Source: Clostridium sp. N3C (GTDB lineage Bacteria > Bacillota > Clostridia > Clostridiales > Clostridiaceae). Taken from it: a stretch of DNA of 40,330 bases. The stretch spans positions 1-40,330 of the forward strand of contig NZ_FMJL01000032.1 of NCBI RefSeq assembly GCF_900095445.1, written 5' to 3'. The translations under genes were made by a program, and so were the position numbers. This document shows, piece after piece, positions 15,672 through 25,524 of the stretch. Below the pieces are notes generated by a model. It was given only the letters and a program-made list of their open reading frames with translations. It was not told the DNA's origin and searched no databases. Position 1 is the stretch's first letter. Every line of letters begins with the position of its first letter.

Positions 15672-17343
15672 TTTAAGCTATGTAATACTAATCGCTTTCA
15701 TAATTTCTAACTTATCCGTATTTAAAAAAATTATACAAAAGGATGAGTTTAGAAGATTGGATTTAATCATTCTATCTTTAACCTTTGCTGTTTTTGGAAT
15801 TATAGGTACCTATTCAGGCACAAATGTACAAGGCGCCATAGCCAATACAAGGATAATTGGAATAATGGCAGGTGGAATATTATGCGGCCCCTTTGTAGGT
15901 ATATCCTCTGGTATTATAGCAGGATTTCACCGATTTGCTTACGATGTAGGTGGTATAACCTCCATTCCCTGTGCTATAGCCACAATTTTTTCAGGCTTTC
16001 TCTCGGCCTACATCTATAAAAAAGGTATAAAATATACAAAATCCTTCTATGGCTTAGTAGGTGGTTTTCTTATTGAAAGTATAGAGATGGTCCTCATACT
16101 TATAATTTCAAAGCCTTATTCTAGCGCTTTGGCAATTGTTAAAAGTATATATTTTCCAATGAGCTTTACCAATGCCTTTGGTATATGTATATTAATCATT
16201 CTTATTCAAAAGATTTTTAATGAGAAGGAACAAATAGCTGCAAAACAGTCTCAGCTTGCTCTTGAAATAGCTAACAAAACTCTTCCTTATTTTAGGGACA
16301 TAAACAATGAATCTCTAACCACAATCTGCTCTATCATAAAGGAATCAACAGGAGCAGCAGCAGTAGCAATAACTGATAGAGAAGTAATTTCAGCACATGT
16401 TGGTCTTGGTTCAGACCACCACATAAGTGGTGAACCCATTCAAACCAACGCAACTAAGCAGGTTATACAGGATAAGCAAATACGAATATTAAACTCTTCA
16501 AAAGAAATATGCTGCTATAATAAGCTTTGTCCTTTAAAATCAGCAATAATAGCACCTCTCAAAGAAGGCGATGAGGTTATAGGAACATTGAAACTATATT
16601 ACTCAAAGGAAAATAGAATAAGTTATACAAATGAAAAATTAGCTATTGGATTATCTCAGCTTATATCTACTCAGTTTGAAATGAGCAAAATAGGAAAACT
16701 TAAAGATATGGCTGCAAAGGCCGAAATCAAAGCACTGCAAGCACAAATAAATCCTCATTTTCTCTTTAATGCATTAAATACAATAGTATCCTTTATAAGA
16801 TATGATCCAAATAGCGCAAGAGAATTAATGATTAATCTCTCCACATATTTAAGATATAATATAGAAGAAGCAAATACCTTTGTAGATATAAGTAAGGAGT
16901 TGGAGCAAGTTAAAGCCTATGTAGAGATAGAAAAAGCTCGATTTGGAGATAAGCTTAATGTGATATACGATATTGATAATACTCTTCAAATTAAAATTCC
17001 ATCTTTAATAATACAGCCCTTGGTAGAAAACTCCATTAAGCATGGTATATTAAAAGGCTCTGGATATGGCACTGTAAAAATTACAGTTCAAAAATTCAAC
17101 CAAAAGGATGCCTTGATTGTTATTGAGGACGATGGTATAGGCATCCCCCAGACCGTAATTGACAGTTTGCATAACGGAAGTATCAAAGAGAATAAAATAG
17201 GATTGTCAAATGTTAATAATAGATTGAAGTATATATACGGATCCGGTCTTAATATAGAACGGCTTACCACAGGAACAAGAATCAGCTTTATTCTTAATTG
17301 CAAAGAAGGGAGAACAACTGATGAATTGCATTATAGTAGATGA
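15643..17343 (+). CDS. lytS: LytS-type sensor histidine kinase (5TM-LYT, GAF, HisKA/HATPase)
   Basis: The 566-residue protein has about six membrane segments in residues 8-200 (5TM-LYT receptor domain, with NTRIIGIMAGGILCGPFVGI), a GAF-like domain (about 225-345, including CCYNKLCPLKSAIIAPL), the LytS-type phosphoacceptor motif QINPHFLFNALNTI (His near residue 370), and a HATPase with LVENSIKHG and DDGIGI. GAGGT lies 10 bases before the ATG. It overlaps the response regulator by 23 bases. Family knowledge: this branch (LytS, BtsS/YpdA) senses extracellular pyruvate or membrane state. The CstA gene next door favours pyruvate. Confidence 0.93.
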   Translation: MDLFKNLINNLSYVILIAFIISNLSVFKKIIQKDEFRRLDLIILSLTFAVFGIIGTYSGTNVQGAIANTRIIGIMAGGILCGPFVGISSGIIAGFHRFAYDVGGITSIPCAIATIFSGFLSAYIYKKGIKYTKSFYGLVGGFLIESIEMVLILIISKPYSSALAIVKSIYFPMSFTNAFGICILIILIQKIFNEKEQIAAKQSQLALEIANKTLPYFRDINNESLTTICSIIKESTGAAAVAITDREVISAHVGLGSDHHISGEPIQTNATKQVIQDKQIRILNSSKEICCYNKLCPLKSAIIAPLKEGDEVIGTLKLYYSKENRISYTNEKLAIGLSQLISTQFEMSKIGKLKDMAAKAEIKALQAQINPHFLFNALNTIVSFIRYDPNSARELMINLSTYLRYNIEEANTFVDISKELEQVKAYVEIEKARFGDKLNVIYDIDNTLQIKIPSLIIQPLVENSIKHGILKGSGYGTVKITVQKFNQKDALIVIEDDGIGIPQTVIDSLHNGSIKENKIGLSNVNNRLKYIYGSGLNIERLTTGTRISFILNCKEGRTTDELHYSR

Positions 17344-18022
17344 TGAAATTCCTGCTATACAGGAATTACGATATTTTATAACTAATTTTAGTTCTATTAA
17401 GATATGTGGGGAATTTGATGACAGTATAAAGGCCCTTGAGTTTATACAAAGAAATTCTATTGATGTTATTTTTCTAGACATAAACATGCCAAAGCTTGAT
17501 GGAATAACAATAAGTAGAGTAATAAATACCCTTAAGCAAAAACCTCTTATTGTTTTTATAAGCGCTTACAAGGACTATGCTCTAGAAGCCTTTGAGGTTG
17601 CTGCCTTTGATTATATCCTAAAGCCTTACTCTGAGGCCCGAATAACTGATACACTTAATAGACTAGAAGGCTGCACCACAGAAAAGTGTAGCAACAACAG
17701 GCTCACAATCTGGAAAGATCAGAAGCTTTACGTTATTAATACCAATGATATATACTACTGTAAAGCTCACGAACATGAAGTTTTTATATATACAAAATCC
17801 GATGAGTATAAAATAACTTCCAGCATAAGTGAGCTATATAAAAAACTCCCTCAGGACATATTTTTTAAATCTCATCGTTCTTATATAGTAAATATAGATA
17901 AAATTTCAGAAATAATTCCCTGGTTTAACAATACTTATATGCTTAGGTTACAGGGAATCGAAGCTGAGGTACCGGTAAGTCGTCAAAATATTTCTCAGTT
18001 TAAAAATTTAATGGGCATATAA
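17321..18022 (+). CDS. lytR: LytTR-family response regulator
   Basis: The 233-residue protein has a receiver domain (IVDDE at the start, phospho-Asp in VIFLDINMPKLDG near residue 53, conserved Lys in YILKPY) and a C-terminal LytTR DNA-binding domain (about 130-233: IYYCKAHEHEVFIYT, FFKSHRSYIVN). GAAGGGAG precedes the ATG. It overlaps lytS, so the pair is co-transcribed and probably co-translated. Its likely target is the cstA promoter 100 bases downstream (inference from BtsSR-BtsT and LytST systems). Confidence 0.94.
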   Translation: MNCIIVDDEIPAIQELRYFITNFSSIKICGEFDDSIKALEFIQRNSIDVIFLDINMPKLDGITISRVINTLKQKPLIVFISAYKDYALEAFEVAAFDYILKPYSEARITDTLNRLEGCTTEKCSNNRLTIWKDQKLYVINTNDIYYCKAHEHEVFIYTKSDEYKITSSISELYKKLPQDIFFKSHRSYIVNIDKISEIIPWFNNTYMLRLQGIEAEVPVSRQNISQFKNLMGI

Positions 18023-18046
18023 GTTCATCTTATGTGCCTATTTTGT
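18014..18046 (+). terminator. terminator overlapping the end of lytR
   Basis: GGCATATAAG (18014-18023) pairs with CTTATGTGCC (18029-18038) and is followed by TATTTTGTTATTT. The left arm includes the lytR stop codon. It separates lytSR from cstA, whose own promoter region (18045-18120) holds a TATAAT and TTATAGGGGG before the start. Confidence 0.7.
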
Positions 18047-18128
18047 TATTTGGTGAATTATCTATATGTAAACCTATACATTTATTTTATAATGAATCTA
18101 TAAAAATAATTTATAGGGGGATATAAAA

Positions 18129-19562
18129 ATGGTATCATTCATTCTATCAATTGTCGCATTAATAGTTGGTTACTTTATCTATAGTAAGGTTGTAGAAAAA
18201 GCTTTCGGCGCTGACGACAACATCAAAACTCCAGCTATCAGGCTTGAAGATGGTGTTGACTATGTTGTAATGCCAGCTTGGAAGATTTTCTTAATTCAAT
18301 TTTTAAATATAGCAGGAACCGGTCCAATCTTTGGTGCCATCGCAGGAGCATTGTGGGGACCAGTAGCCTTCCTTTGGATAGTGTTTGGTTCAATATTTGC
18401 TGGTGGAGTTCATGACTACTTATCAGGTATGCTTTCAGTAAGACATGATGGTGCAAGTATTCCTGAAGTTGTTGGAAAGTACCTTGGACCTGGCTTCAAA
18501 AACTTCATGCGAATCTTCTCAGTAGTCGTTCTTATACTTGTAGGTGTAGTATTTATTACAACTCCAGCAAACCTTTTAGCTTCTTTAACACCTAAAGCTC
18601 TTGATGCAAAGTTCTGGATTTATGTAATATTTGCTTACTATATATTAGCTACTATACTTCCTATAGATAAGATTATAGGTAAGATTTATCCAATATTCGG
18701 TATATGTCTTCTAATTATGGCTATAGGAGTATCTGGTGGAATAATTTTTGGTGGTTATAAAATTCCTGAAATTACTTTAGCTAATCTTCACCCAAACAAG
18801 CTTCCAATTTGGCCATTAATGTTTATTTCAATAGCTTGTGGTGCAATTTCCGGTTTCCACTCAACTCAATCTCCTTTAATGGCTAGATGTATAACTAGAG
18901 AAAAGCAAGGTAGAGCAATATTCTATGGAGCAATGATCGCAGAAGGTATCGTTGCATTAATCTGGGCTGCTGCTGCTATAGCTTTCTTTGGAAGCACTAA
19001 AGAATTAGGTGCTCAAATGACAGCTAATGGTGGACAAGGATGGGTAGTAAGCACAATATCAACCACTTTACTTGGTAAAGTTGGCGGAGCTCTTGCAATA
19101 CTTGGTGTTGTTGCTTGTCCTGTAACTTCAGGAGATACAGCATTCAGAAGTGCTAGACTTACAATTGCAGACTTCTTAAACTTTAAGCAAGGATCACTTA
19201 AAAATAGACTTGCTGTAACTCTACCATTATTTGCAATCGGTTTTGCTTTAACTAGAATAAACTTCGATATAATTTGGAGATATTTTGCTTGGTCAAATCA
19301 AACTCTAGCTATGATAGTACTTTGGGCATCAGCTATGTATTTAGCTTTAAGAAAACAAATTCACTGGATAGCTACAGTACCTGCAACTTTTATGACTGCA
19401 GTATCCATAACTTATATACTTGCTGCTCCAGAAGGATTCCAGCTTTCATATTCAATAGCTTACCCAATAGGAATAGCTACTGCTATAATCGCACTTGCAA
19501 TATTCTTAGTTGCAGTAAACAAGAAAATGGGAGCACAAAAGCCTGAAGTTAACGCTAAATAA
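18129..19562 (+). CDS. cstA: CstA-family carbon-starvation/pyruvate transporter
   Basis: The 477-residue polytopic protein (about 12-13 membrane segments) is a short CstA, without the long C-terminal part of the E. coli proteins. CstA signatures include FLNIAGTGPIFGAIAGALWGP, GGVHDYLSGMLSVRHDGASI, FHSTQSPLMARCI and CPVTSGDTAFRSARL. Family knowledge: CstA and BtsT take up pyruvate (and CstA also peptides) with protons. The GGGGG ribosome-binding site and own promoter region suggest strong regulated expression by the adjacent LytS/LytR pair. The codon usage is plainer than in neighbours, as in well-expressed genes. Confidence 0.93.
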   Translation: MVSFILSIVALIVGYFIYSKVVEKAFGADDNIKTPAIRLEDGVDYVVMPAWKIFLIQFLNIAGTGPIFGAIAGALWGPVAFLWIVFGSIFAGGVHDYLSGMLSVRHDGASIPEVVGKYLGPGFKNFMRIFSVVVLILVGVVFITTPANLLASLTPKALDAKFWIYVIFAYYILATILPIDKIIGKIYPIFGICLLIMAIGVSGGIIFGGYKIPEITLANLHPNKLPIWPLMFISIACGAISGFHSTQSPLMARCITREKQGRAIFYGAMIAEGIVALIWAAAAIAFFGSTKELGAQMTANGGQGWVVSTISTTLLGKVGGALAILGVVACPVTSGDTAFRSARLTIADFLNFKQGSLKNRLAVTLPLFAIGFALTRINFDIIWRYFAWSNQTLAMIVLWASAMYLALRKQIHWIATVPATFMTAVSITYILAAPEGFQLSYSIAYPIGIATAIIALAIFLVAVNKKMGAQKPEVNAK

Positions 19563-19592
19563 ATATAAGCAGGCTTTTCACAAAATTATAAG

Positions 19593-19638
19593 CCGCAGAG
19601 TATGAGTACTATACCTGCGGTCTTAATGTTATTTTTAG
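19593..19638 (+). terminator. terminator after cstA
   Basis: CCGCAG (19593-19598) and CTGCGG (19615-19620) enclose a second GTAT/ATAC stem and are followed by a T-rich stretch. Confidence 0.65.
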
Positions 19639-19712
19639 ACTTAGTCATATTATGATAAAATAATATTGTTTATTAATCTTTATCTTATTATTCTAACTAG
19701 GGGTGAATATCA

Positions 19713-20729
19713 ATGAATTATAAAGAAGTATTAAAAAATGCAAAAATCAATTTAAATGGAAGCTGTAGGGTTTGTCCTGTTTGTAATGGAAAAGCATGCG
19801 CTGGAGAAGTTCCAGGTATGGGTGGAAAAGGTACTGGAGAAGCCTTTACTATAAACGTTGAAGCTCTTAGCAAGTATAAGCTAAATATGAGAGTAATTCA
19901 TAATGCTAATAATCCAGACACTTCTATTGAACTTTTTGGAAGAAAAATGAGAATACCTGTATTTGCAGCCCCTGTATCAGGTACAACTCTTAATATGGGC
20001 GGAAAGTTCACTGAACAGGAGTATATTTCCTGTGTAATCAATGGCTGTATTGATGCTGGAATTTATCCTATGGTTGGAGATACAGCAGTAGATTCCTTTC
20101 TTATAACAAATCTAGAAGAATTAAAAAAGGCTGATGGAAATGGAATTGCTATAATAAAACCTTGGAAAAATTCAGAAGTTGTTAGAAAGATTAAACTAGC
20201 CGAAGAAGCCGGTGCCTATGCAGTAGGTATGGATATTGATGCTGCCGGTCTTATAACTCTTGCCCTTCACGGAAAACCGGTTGGTCCAAAAACCTTAGAG
20301 GATATAAAGGAAATTGTTCAAAGTACAAAGCTTCCTTTCATTTTAAAGGGAATTATGACACCAGATGAAGCTGAGCTTGCTGCGGAAGCAGGCGTATCAG
20401 CCATAGTAGTATCAAACCATGGTGGAAGAGTTCTTGATCAAACTCCTGGTGTTGCTGATGTCCTTCCTAGAATAGCCGCTAAAGTTAAAGGAAAAGTAAA
20501 AATATTGGCTGACGGCGGAGTAAGAAACGGTGTTGATGTACTTAAAATGATCGCTCTAGGTGCAGATGCAGTACTTATAGGCAGACCCTTTGTTTCAGCC
20601 TCTTTCGGTGGACAAACTGAAGGTGTAAAGACTTATATAGATACAATAGCAGATGACCTAAAGGCCGCTATGATACTCACTGGTTGCAATTCTATTGATG
20701 AAATTAGTGATAGAGTACTCTTTAAATAA
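19713..20729 (+). CDS. FMN-dependent alpha-hydroxy-acid oxidising protein (lactate oxidase/dehydrogenase-like)
   Basis: The 338-residue protein has a TIM-barrel FMN fold with the family signature SNHGGRVLDQTPG (catalytic His and Arg). It also has LADGGVRNGVDVLKMIALGADAVLIGRP for phosphate binding and IPVFAAPVSGT near the N-terminus. An N-terminal CRVCPVCNGKACAG segment, with four Cys in 12 residues, precedes the barrel; such clusters are seen in clostridial members and might bind metal or an Fe-S cluster. It would oxidise a 2-hydroxy acid such as lactate to the 2-keto acid (pyruvate). The position next to the pyruvate transporter supports a lactate/pyruvate role, though the terminator at 19593 makes it a separate unit. 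Confidence 0.88.
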   Translation: MNYKEVLKNAKINLNGSCRVCPVCNGKACAGEVPGMGGKGTGEAFTINVEALSKYKLNMRVIHNANNPDTSIELFGRKMRIPVFAAPVSGTTLNMGGKFTEQEYISCVINGCIDAGIYPMVGDTAVDSFLITNLEELKKADGNGIAIIKPWKNSEVVRKIKLAEEAGAYAVGMDIDAAGLITLALHGKPVGPKTLEDIKEIVQSTKLPFILKGIMTPDEAELAAEAGVSAIVVSNHGGRVLDQTPGVADVLPRIAAKVKGKVKILADGGVRNGVDVLKMIALGADAVLIGRPFVSASFGGQTEGVKTYIDTIADDLKAAMILTGCNSIDEISDRVLFK

Positions 20730-20750
20730 AACTTAAATAAAGAATCCATA

Positions 20751-20787
20751 AAAAGCGCTGTTCCTAGCCATGGAACTGCGCTTTTTT
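20751..20787 (+). terminator. terminator after the alpha-hydroxy-acid oxidase gene
   Basis: A stem of about 13 bp (AAAAGCGC.GTTCC with GGAAC.GCGCTTTT, 20751-20785) is followed by TTTTTT. A-runs on the other side may make it work in both directions. Confidence 0.75.
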
Positions 20788-20922
20788 AGATCTCTACAAT
20801 AAAGATATTATAGCTGCTATCATCCTTTTCCTCTTGCTTCATACTAAAAATATAACAACAACCACTATAACCCAGTTATATTAACTAGTATATAGCGGTT
20901 GTTTATAAGTCTATTAAATTCA

Positions 20923-23037
20923 TTACACTGTGAACTTACTGATTATTTGTTCTATTTCTTCATTTCTTTCACTTAATACTTTCATGCTATCGTTTATAGT
21001 ATTTACTTTTTGTACAATGACAGCTGACTGTTCAGCAATAAGACCTGTGCCAGCGGCACTCTCCAAAATAGTGGTACTTATTCCACTTATTGCCGTAGTA
21101 ATCTGTTCTCCACTAGCTGCTAGCTCTTCAATAACTTTAACAAGAGCTTCTACATCAGCTCTGATATCATTAGCATCTTTACTATATGATTCACCTATAT
21201 TAACCATATGTTTATAGTCATTAATTACTTGTCCATCTATAAACTCTATCAATTGGTTACTTCTTGCAGCTAAGTTTTCCACTGCTTCTATTACTGTTAC
21301 TATTTTATTTTGTATTTGATCTACAGTTGCTTTTGACTGTTCAGCTAACTTTTTAATTTCATCAGCTACTACTGCAAAACCCTTGCCATGCTCTCCAGCC
21401 CTAGCAGCTTCAATGGATGCATTCAATGATAATAAGTTTGTGGTATTTGCTATTTCCGTAATTTCACCTGCTAAGCCTTTAATATCTTCAACCATCTTTG
21501 CCTTTTGTATAGCCTTATCAAGTTCTGTTTTACTTTCTCGATAGATTGTATTTGCCTTAAGAGTTGCCTCTATAGCCTCATTTTTAATACCTTCAGCTTT
21601 CACAGAAATTCCATCAATCATTTGAATTGAATTTTCAGTAATACCTACAATGTTGTTTAAATTATCTTTAACAGTAATCATTGAAGCGCTTACTTCTTCT
21701 GTTGTTGCGCTTGTTTCCTCCATGCTAGCAGATAGCTCTTCTACCGTTGCGCTTGTTTCCTCAGACTGATCTCGTAATTTAACAGTAGAATCACTTACAT
21801 CTGTCACAACATCATGCAATTGTACTAATGAAATCTTTAATCCTTTTACGATGGATGCTAGTTGTTCTTTCATCCCCTCAATTGCCTTAGCTGTTGTTCC
21901 TATTACGTCGTTAGAGTTAACTAGCATTCTATCCACATTTACTGTCAAATCTCCCTCTGCAATTTGATTAACTTTTTCAGCTAATGTTAGTAGAATTTTC
22001 TTCATTACTACAAGAACCATGAATGCTACTATTCCTATTGCAATGGCAGATACAATAATTATAAAGATTGATAATTGATTTATAATAGGTTTAATTTCTT
22101 TTTCTACTATTTCGTAAGGTACTTCAATGGCAATTTTCCATGACGTTCCAGGAATCAATCTATAGTAGTAGATTGTTTCTACACCATCATGGTCTGCTCT
22201 AAATACACCTGTAGCACTTTTACGTATTTTATCCAGTACTGCAGTTTCTGTTAACTCCCCTACATTTTCTCTAATATTATCTTCTTCAGCTACTGTTACA
22301 GTCACTGTGGATACCGCATCTGTCTCATTAGTATCAGTAGTTGTCTGTATGGATTTCACTTCTTCATTCTTATTAGCTATTATCTGTCCATTATTACCTA
22401 CTACGAAAATTCCTTCCTTACCTTCATATAGATTAATCTCTTTAATATGTGTATGCACATCTTGTAAAGAAACGTCTAATGCGATTACACCTACTATGTT
22501 CCCTTCTCCGTCAGTTAGTTTCTTTGAGAATGTAACTACCTCTTTTCCAGTAACTACATCATCATATGGATCCGATAAATAAATTTCCTCAGTTGTTAGC
22601 GCCTCTTTATACCATTCCATTTGTCTAATATCTATACTCTCATCTACCTGATAATCTGCTTTATTTGCTATCAGTGTATTATTTTCATATCCTACATAGA
22701 TTAATATAACGTCATCATCTACTTTAAGGTTGTTAAGCTGACTTCTAACAGATTCCTCATCCTCTAGAGGTTTAATCATTTCACTTGCTATCTTCGTCTC
22801 TTTAAGTTTATAATCTACCCAATCATTTACTAAGGATGCTCCGGATACAACATCTATTTGCAACTGCTTCTCAACTTTCAATTCTGCCTGCTCTCTAATA
22901 GCGTTGATTACTACTAATGCAATGGTTCCTATAATAGCAATCTGTACTATCAAAAATGATATAAGTACTAGCTTTGTGAAGTTTAAAGTCTTTACCTTTT
23001 TGATTCTTGCCTTTATTGCACTTTTAATTTTATTCAT
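20923..23037 (-). CDS. methyl-accepting chemotaxis protein with periplasmic-type Cache sensor
   Basis: The 704-residue receptor has a first membrane segment at about 20-45, an extracellular double-Cache (dCache/PDC) domain at about 50-310 ([23 protein letters not shown] and [19 protein letters not shown] are typical), a second segment at about 318-345, HAMP at about 345-400, and a long coiled-coil signalling domain. The conserved hairpin tip reads [51 protein letters not shown] ribosome-binding site precedes the ATG. It signals through CheW/CheA; the ligand (probably an amino or organic acid) is unknown. One unusual Thr/Glu-rich insert (residues about 225-260) lies in the sensor. Confidence 0.93.
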   Translation of the reverse strand: MNKIKSAIKARIKKVKTLNFTKLVLISFLIVQIAIIGTIALVVINAIREQAELKVEKQLQIDVVSGASLVNDWVDYKLKETKIASEMIKPLEDEESVRSQLNNLKVDDDVILIYVGYENNTLIANKADYQVDESIDIRQMEWYKEALTTEEIYLSDPYDDVVTGKEVVTFSKKLTDGEGNIVGVIALDVSLQDVHTHIKEINLYEGKEGIFVVGNNGQIIANKNEEVKSIQTTTDTNETDAVSTVTVTVAEEDNIRENVGELTETAVLDKIRKSATGVFRADHDGVETIYYYRLIPGTSWKIAIEVPYEIVEKEIKPIINQLSIFIIIVSAIAIGIVAFMVLVVMKKILLTLAEKVNQIAEGDLTVNVDRMLVNSNDVIGTTAKAIEGMKEQLASIVKGLKISLVQLHDVVTDVSDSTVKLRDQSEETSATVEELSASMEETSATTEEVSASMITVKDNLNNIVGITENSIQMIDGISVKAEGIKNEAIEATLKANTIYRESKTELDKAIQKAKMVEDIKGLAGEITEIANTTNLLSLNASIEAARAGEHGKGFAVVADEIKKLAEQSKATVDQIQNKIVTVIEAVENLAARSNQLIEFIDGQVINDYKHMVNIGESYSKDANDIRADVEALVKVIEELAASGEQITTAISGISTTILESAAGTGLIAEQSAVIVQKVNTINDSMKVLSERNEEIEQIISKFTV

Positions 23038-23065
23038 GCGCTGCCTCCTGATATTTTTAGTCTAA

Positions 23066-23370
23066 CTACATATCTATATCTCTAAATAGCTCCACAATTG
23101 TATATTTCAACGGCTCCTTCCATTTAAAGATTTCCATCATTGTTCTCATTAAATTTTGAAGCTCTTCCCCGATATTAATCCCTTTTAGTTGTGTAACGTA
23201 TTAAGAGCAACATCTAATGCACTATGCTTACTTTCCTTAAAGAGAAAAACTATTGAATCATACAAAATGTTGAACCTATTTTTCAAAAAAAGACTGAGTT
23301 TTGCTTGATGAGAATCATACTTGTAATTTTGGAAAAGATTTGACCCTATAAATAGAAAAATAAGGACTTA
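23066..23370 (-). pseudogene. frameshifted gene remnant upstream of the chemoreceptor
   Basis: A minus-strand frame reads SNLFQNYKYDSHQAKLSLFL, then KNRFNILYDSIVFLFKESKH and SALDVALNTL. Near 23196 the reading shifts to VTQLKGINIGEELQNLMRTM, then MEIFKWKEPLKYTIVELFRD to a TAG at 23066. The two halves look like one protein of about 100 residues broken by one frameshift; no start codon was found. The helical pattern is the only clue to the family. Confidence 0.45.
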
Positions 23371-23640
23371 AAATCAAATACACCCATGACTTTTATTTAT
23401 TCTATAGCAGTATACCATATTACTCCATAAATATACAAGTATCTACATATTATTATTTTTTTCGACATTATATTTTAATATCCCCTACTAAGTTTGCTAT
23501 ATTTAAATCATAGTTATATATCCTCAAGTTCAACTTGTATTTATATTCCAACTTATCCTTTTTCAGTATCATGTATAAGAGCGTCAAAGCAATAACTATT
23601 TAAGAAATAATATTTTTACCGGAGAATTGTTAACCTGCTA

Positions 23641-23670
23641 TTGACATGCATTGCATATAACTGTTATATA
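23641..23670 (+). promoter_or_regulatory. promoter of the six-helix chemoreceptor gene
   Basis: TTGACA at 23641-23646 and TATATA at 23665-23670 are 18 bases apart, about 110 bases before the start codon. The rest of the gap 23371-23779 is A/T-rich and shows no gene. Confidence 0.55.
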
Positions 23671-23779
23671 TTAAATAAGGTATAAAACCTTTTCATTATT
23701 CCTTTATCCCCATTATTATATAAAATCAGCATTTATAAATTTTATATCCGCTCATACAATCCTCAGGAGGTACAAACCA

Positions 23780-25306
23780 ATGACAAAGTCACATTTTATC
23801 CGCAAGAATGATGAAATTGCAAACAAATCCACAACCAAAATTTTATTTACTTTCACTTTAGCTTTTCCAGCTTTAATTTTACTTGGTTGGTTAGGTATAT
23901 TTTACATTGATAATCTGGTCAATTTAATTATGTACTGTCTAATTGGAACCATATCTACCATCTCCCCTTTCATACTAAGAAAGATAGGTGTAAACAGTCA
24001 ATTTCTAAAATATTATACAATTGCTATGGCCGGGGTAGCTATAGGTATCCTCAATTTAAGCGGCCAGATAGATATCTATATAGCCTTAATATTACCTATT
24101 GCAATGAGTTGCATTTACTTTGATAAAAAGCTTACTATAATGGCTTCCTTTTTTCAGTGCTTAATTATTGCTATTACAAATTATCCTAAATTAACATCAG
24201 ATCCTATTTATGCTGATGACCCCTTTGGCCATTATGTAGCTGATACAATAGGATTGATCCTAGAAGTAATCATTCTATCTGCAATTTTCATATGGATAGC
24301 CAATAGAACAAGAAACATTCTTAATGATTTATCCAAAACAGAAGAGCAATCCTTATTATATATTGATAAATTGCAAGGTGTTATGAATAGTTCCAAAAAT
24401 GCTTCTGAAACTCTTTCCACTTCTGTAAAACAGCTTTTACAATCAATCGAACAAGCTACTGCCTCAAATGAAAATATTAATCAAAATGCGGATAGTGCAT
24501 CCTTAGGATGCGAGCAAAACTTACAATACATAGAAAATACCAATACTACTGTTGCAAATATATCAGATGCTCTTGAATCCATCTCATCTAAAACTCAGAA
24601 ATTATCCGAAATATCTCAAAATACATCTGCAGCAACAGAAGAAAACGAAAAAATAATTAACCAAGCGATAAGCTACATGGAAGAAATTGAATTGTCTACA
24701 AATCAAAATAAAATTATCATAAATAGTTTAAGCTCTAGATCAGAGGAAATTGGTAGGATTATAGAAATTATTACCGCTATAACAGAACAGACCAATCTTC
24801 TAGCATTAAATGCAGCAATTGAATCCGCAAGAGCCGGTGAACATGGTAAAGGTTTTGCGGTAGTATCTGATGAAATCAGAAAACTTGCTGAAAAATCATC
24901 AACTGCAGTGAAAGATATTTCAAACCTCATAAGTCAGATACAAGAAGATACTACTAAGGCTGTAAATTCCATAGATCAAAGTTCTTCAACCATTAAATCA
25001 GGAATTGATTTAGTTAAAAATGTAGGCGAATCTTTTAAAAAATTAAAAAACTTACAAGAAACTTCCAGTAAAGAGATTAGGGAGATTACCATGAGCAGTA
25101 ATCAATCTTCAAAATATGGACATGAAATTGTCCAAGTTATTTCTAATACAAAATCAATTACATCTAAGTCACTTGAACAGATAAAATCAATTGCATCAGA
25201 TACATCTGTTCAGGCATCCGTTATGCAAGAAATATTATCTTCATTTAACATAATTTATAATACTGCTGATGATTTGCTAAATTTAAGTAAGAGTGTTACC
25301 CTCTGA
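23780..25306 (+). CDS. chemoreceptor-like protein with N-terminal membrane bundle and no Cache or HAMP domain
   Basis: The 508-residue protein has about six membrane helices in residues 22-175 with very short outside loops, then directly a coiled-coil methyl-accepting signalling domain (about 190-508) with the tip [41 protein letters not shown]. There is no extracellular domain and no recognisable HAMP, so it should sense a membrane-soluble or membrane-state signal (inference). An AGGAGGT ribosome-binding site precedes the ATG. It lies divergently to the Cache receptor. Confidence 0.88.
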   Translation: MTKSHFIRKNDEIANKSTTKILFTFTLAFPALILLGWLGIFYIDNLVNLIMYCLIGTISTISPFILRKIGVNSQFLKYYTIAMAGVAIGILNLSGQIDIYIALILPIAMSCIYFDKKLTIMASFFQCLIIAITNYPKLTSDPIYADDPFGHYVADTIGLILEVIILSAIFIWIANRTRNILNDLSKTEEQSLLYIDKLQGVMNSSKNASETLSTSVKQLLQSIEQATASNENINQNADSASLGCEQNLQYIENTNTTVANISDALESISSKTQKLSEISQNTSAATEENEKIINQAISYMEEIELSTNQNKIIINSLSSRSEEIGRIIEIITAITEQTNLLALNAAIESARAGEHGKGFAVVSDEIRKLAEKSSTAVKDISNLISQIQEDTTKAVNSIDQSSSTIKSGIDLVKNVGESFKKLKNLQETSSKEIREITMSSNQSSKYGHEIVQVISNTKSITSKSLEQIKSIASDTSVQASVMQEILSSFNIIYNTADDLLNLSKSVTL

Positions 25307-25468
25307 TCTTTACATAGTATAAATAATACTCCGCGAAAATAGACTTTATTTCATGTAGTTTCTTATTGCTAATATCCTAACTGCTTGCTAAATATCAAGG
25401 GAAAAGATTTTAATTTTAGGAAAAATACAAAATAAGTCTCATGAATAATATGTTATAAAAATACCAAA

Positions 25469-25501
25469 AGGCACCTGCCTACACATGATAGGCAAGTGCC
25501 T
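25469..25501. terminator. bidirectional terminator between convergent genes
   Basis: A 13-bp stem (AGGCACCTGCCTA, 25469-25481, with TAGGCAAGTGCCT, 25489-25501, one mismatch) lies between the convergent chemoreceptor and surface-protein genes. A-rich sequence precedes it and T-rich sequence follows, so it can serve both strands. Confidence 0.7.
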
Positions 25502-25524
25502 CTTATTAGTATCTTTAAGTATGT

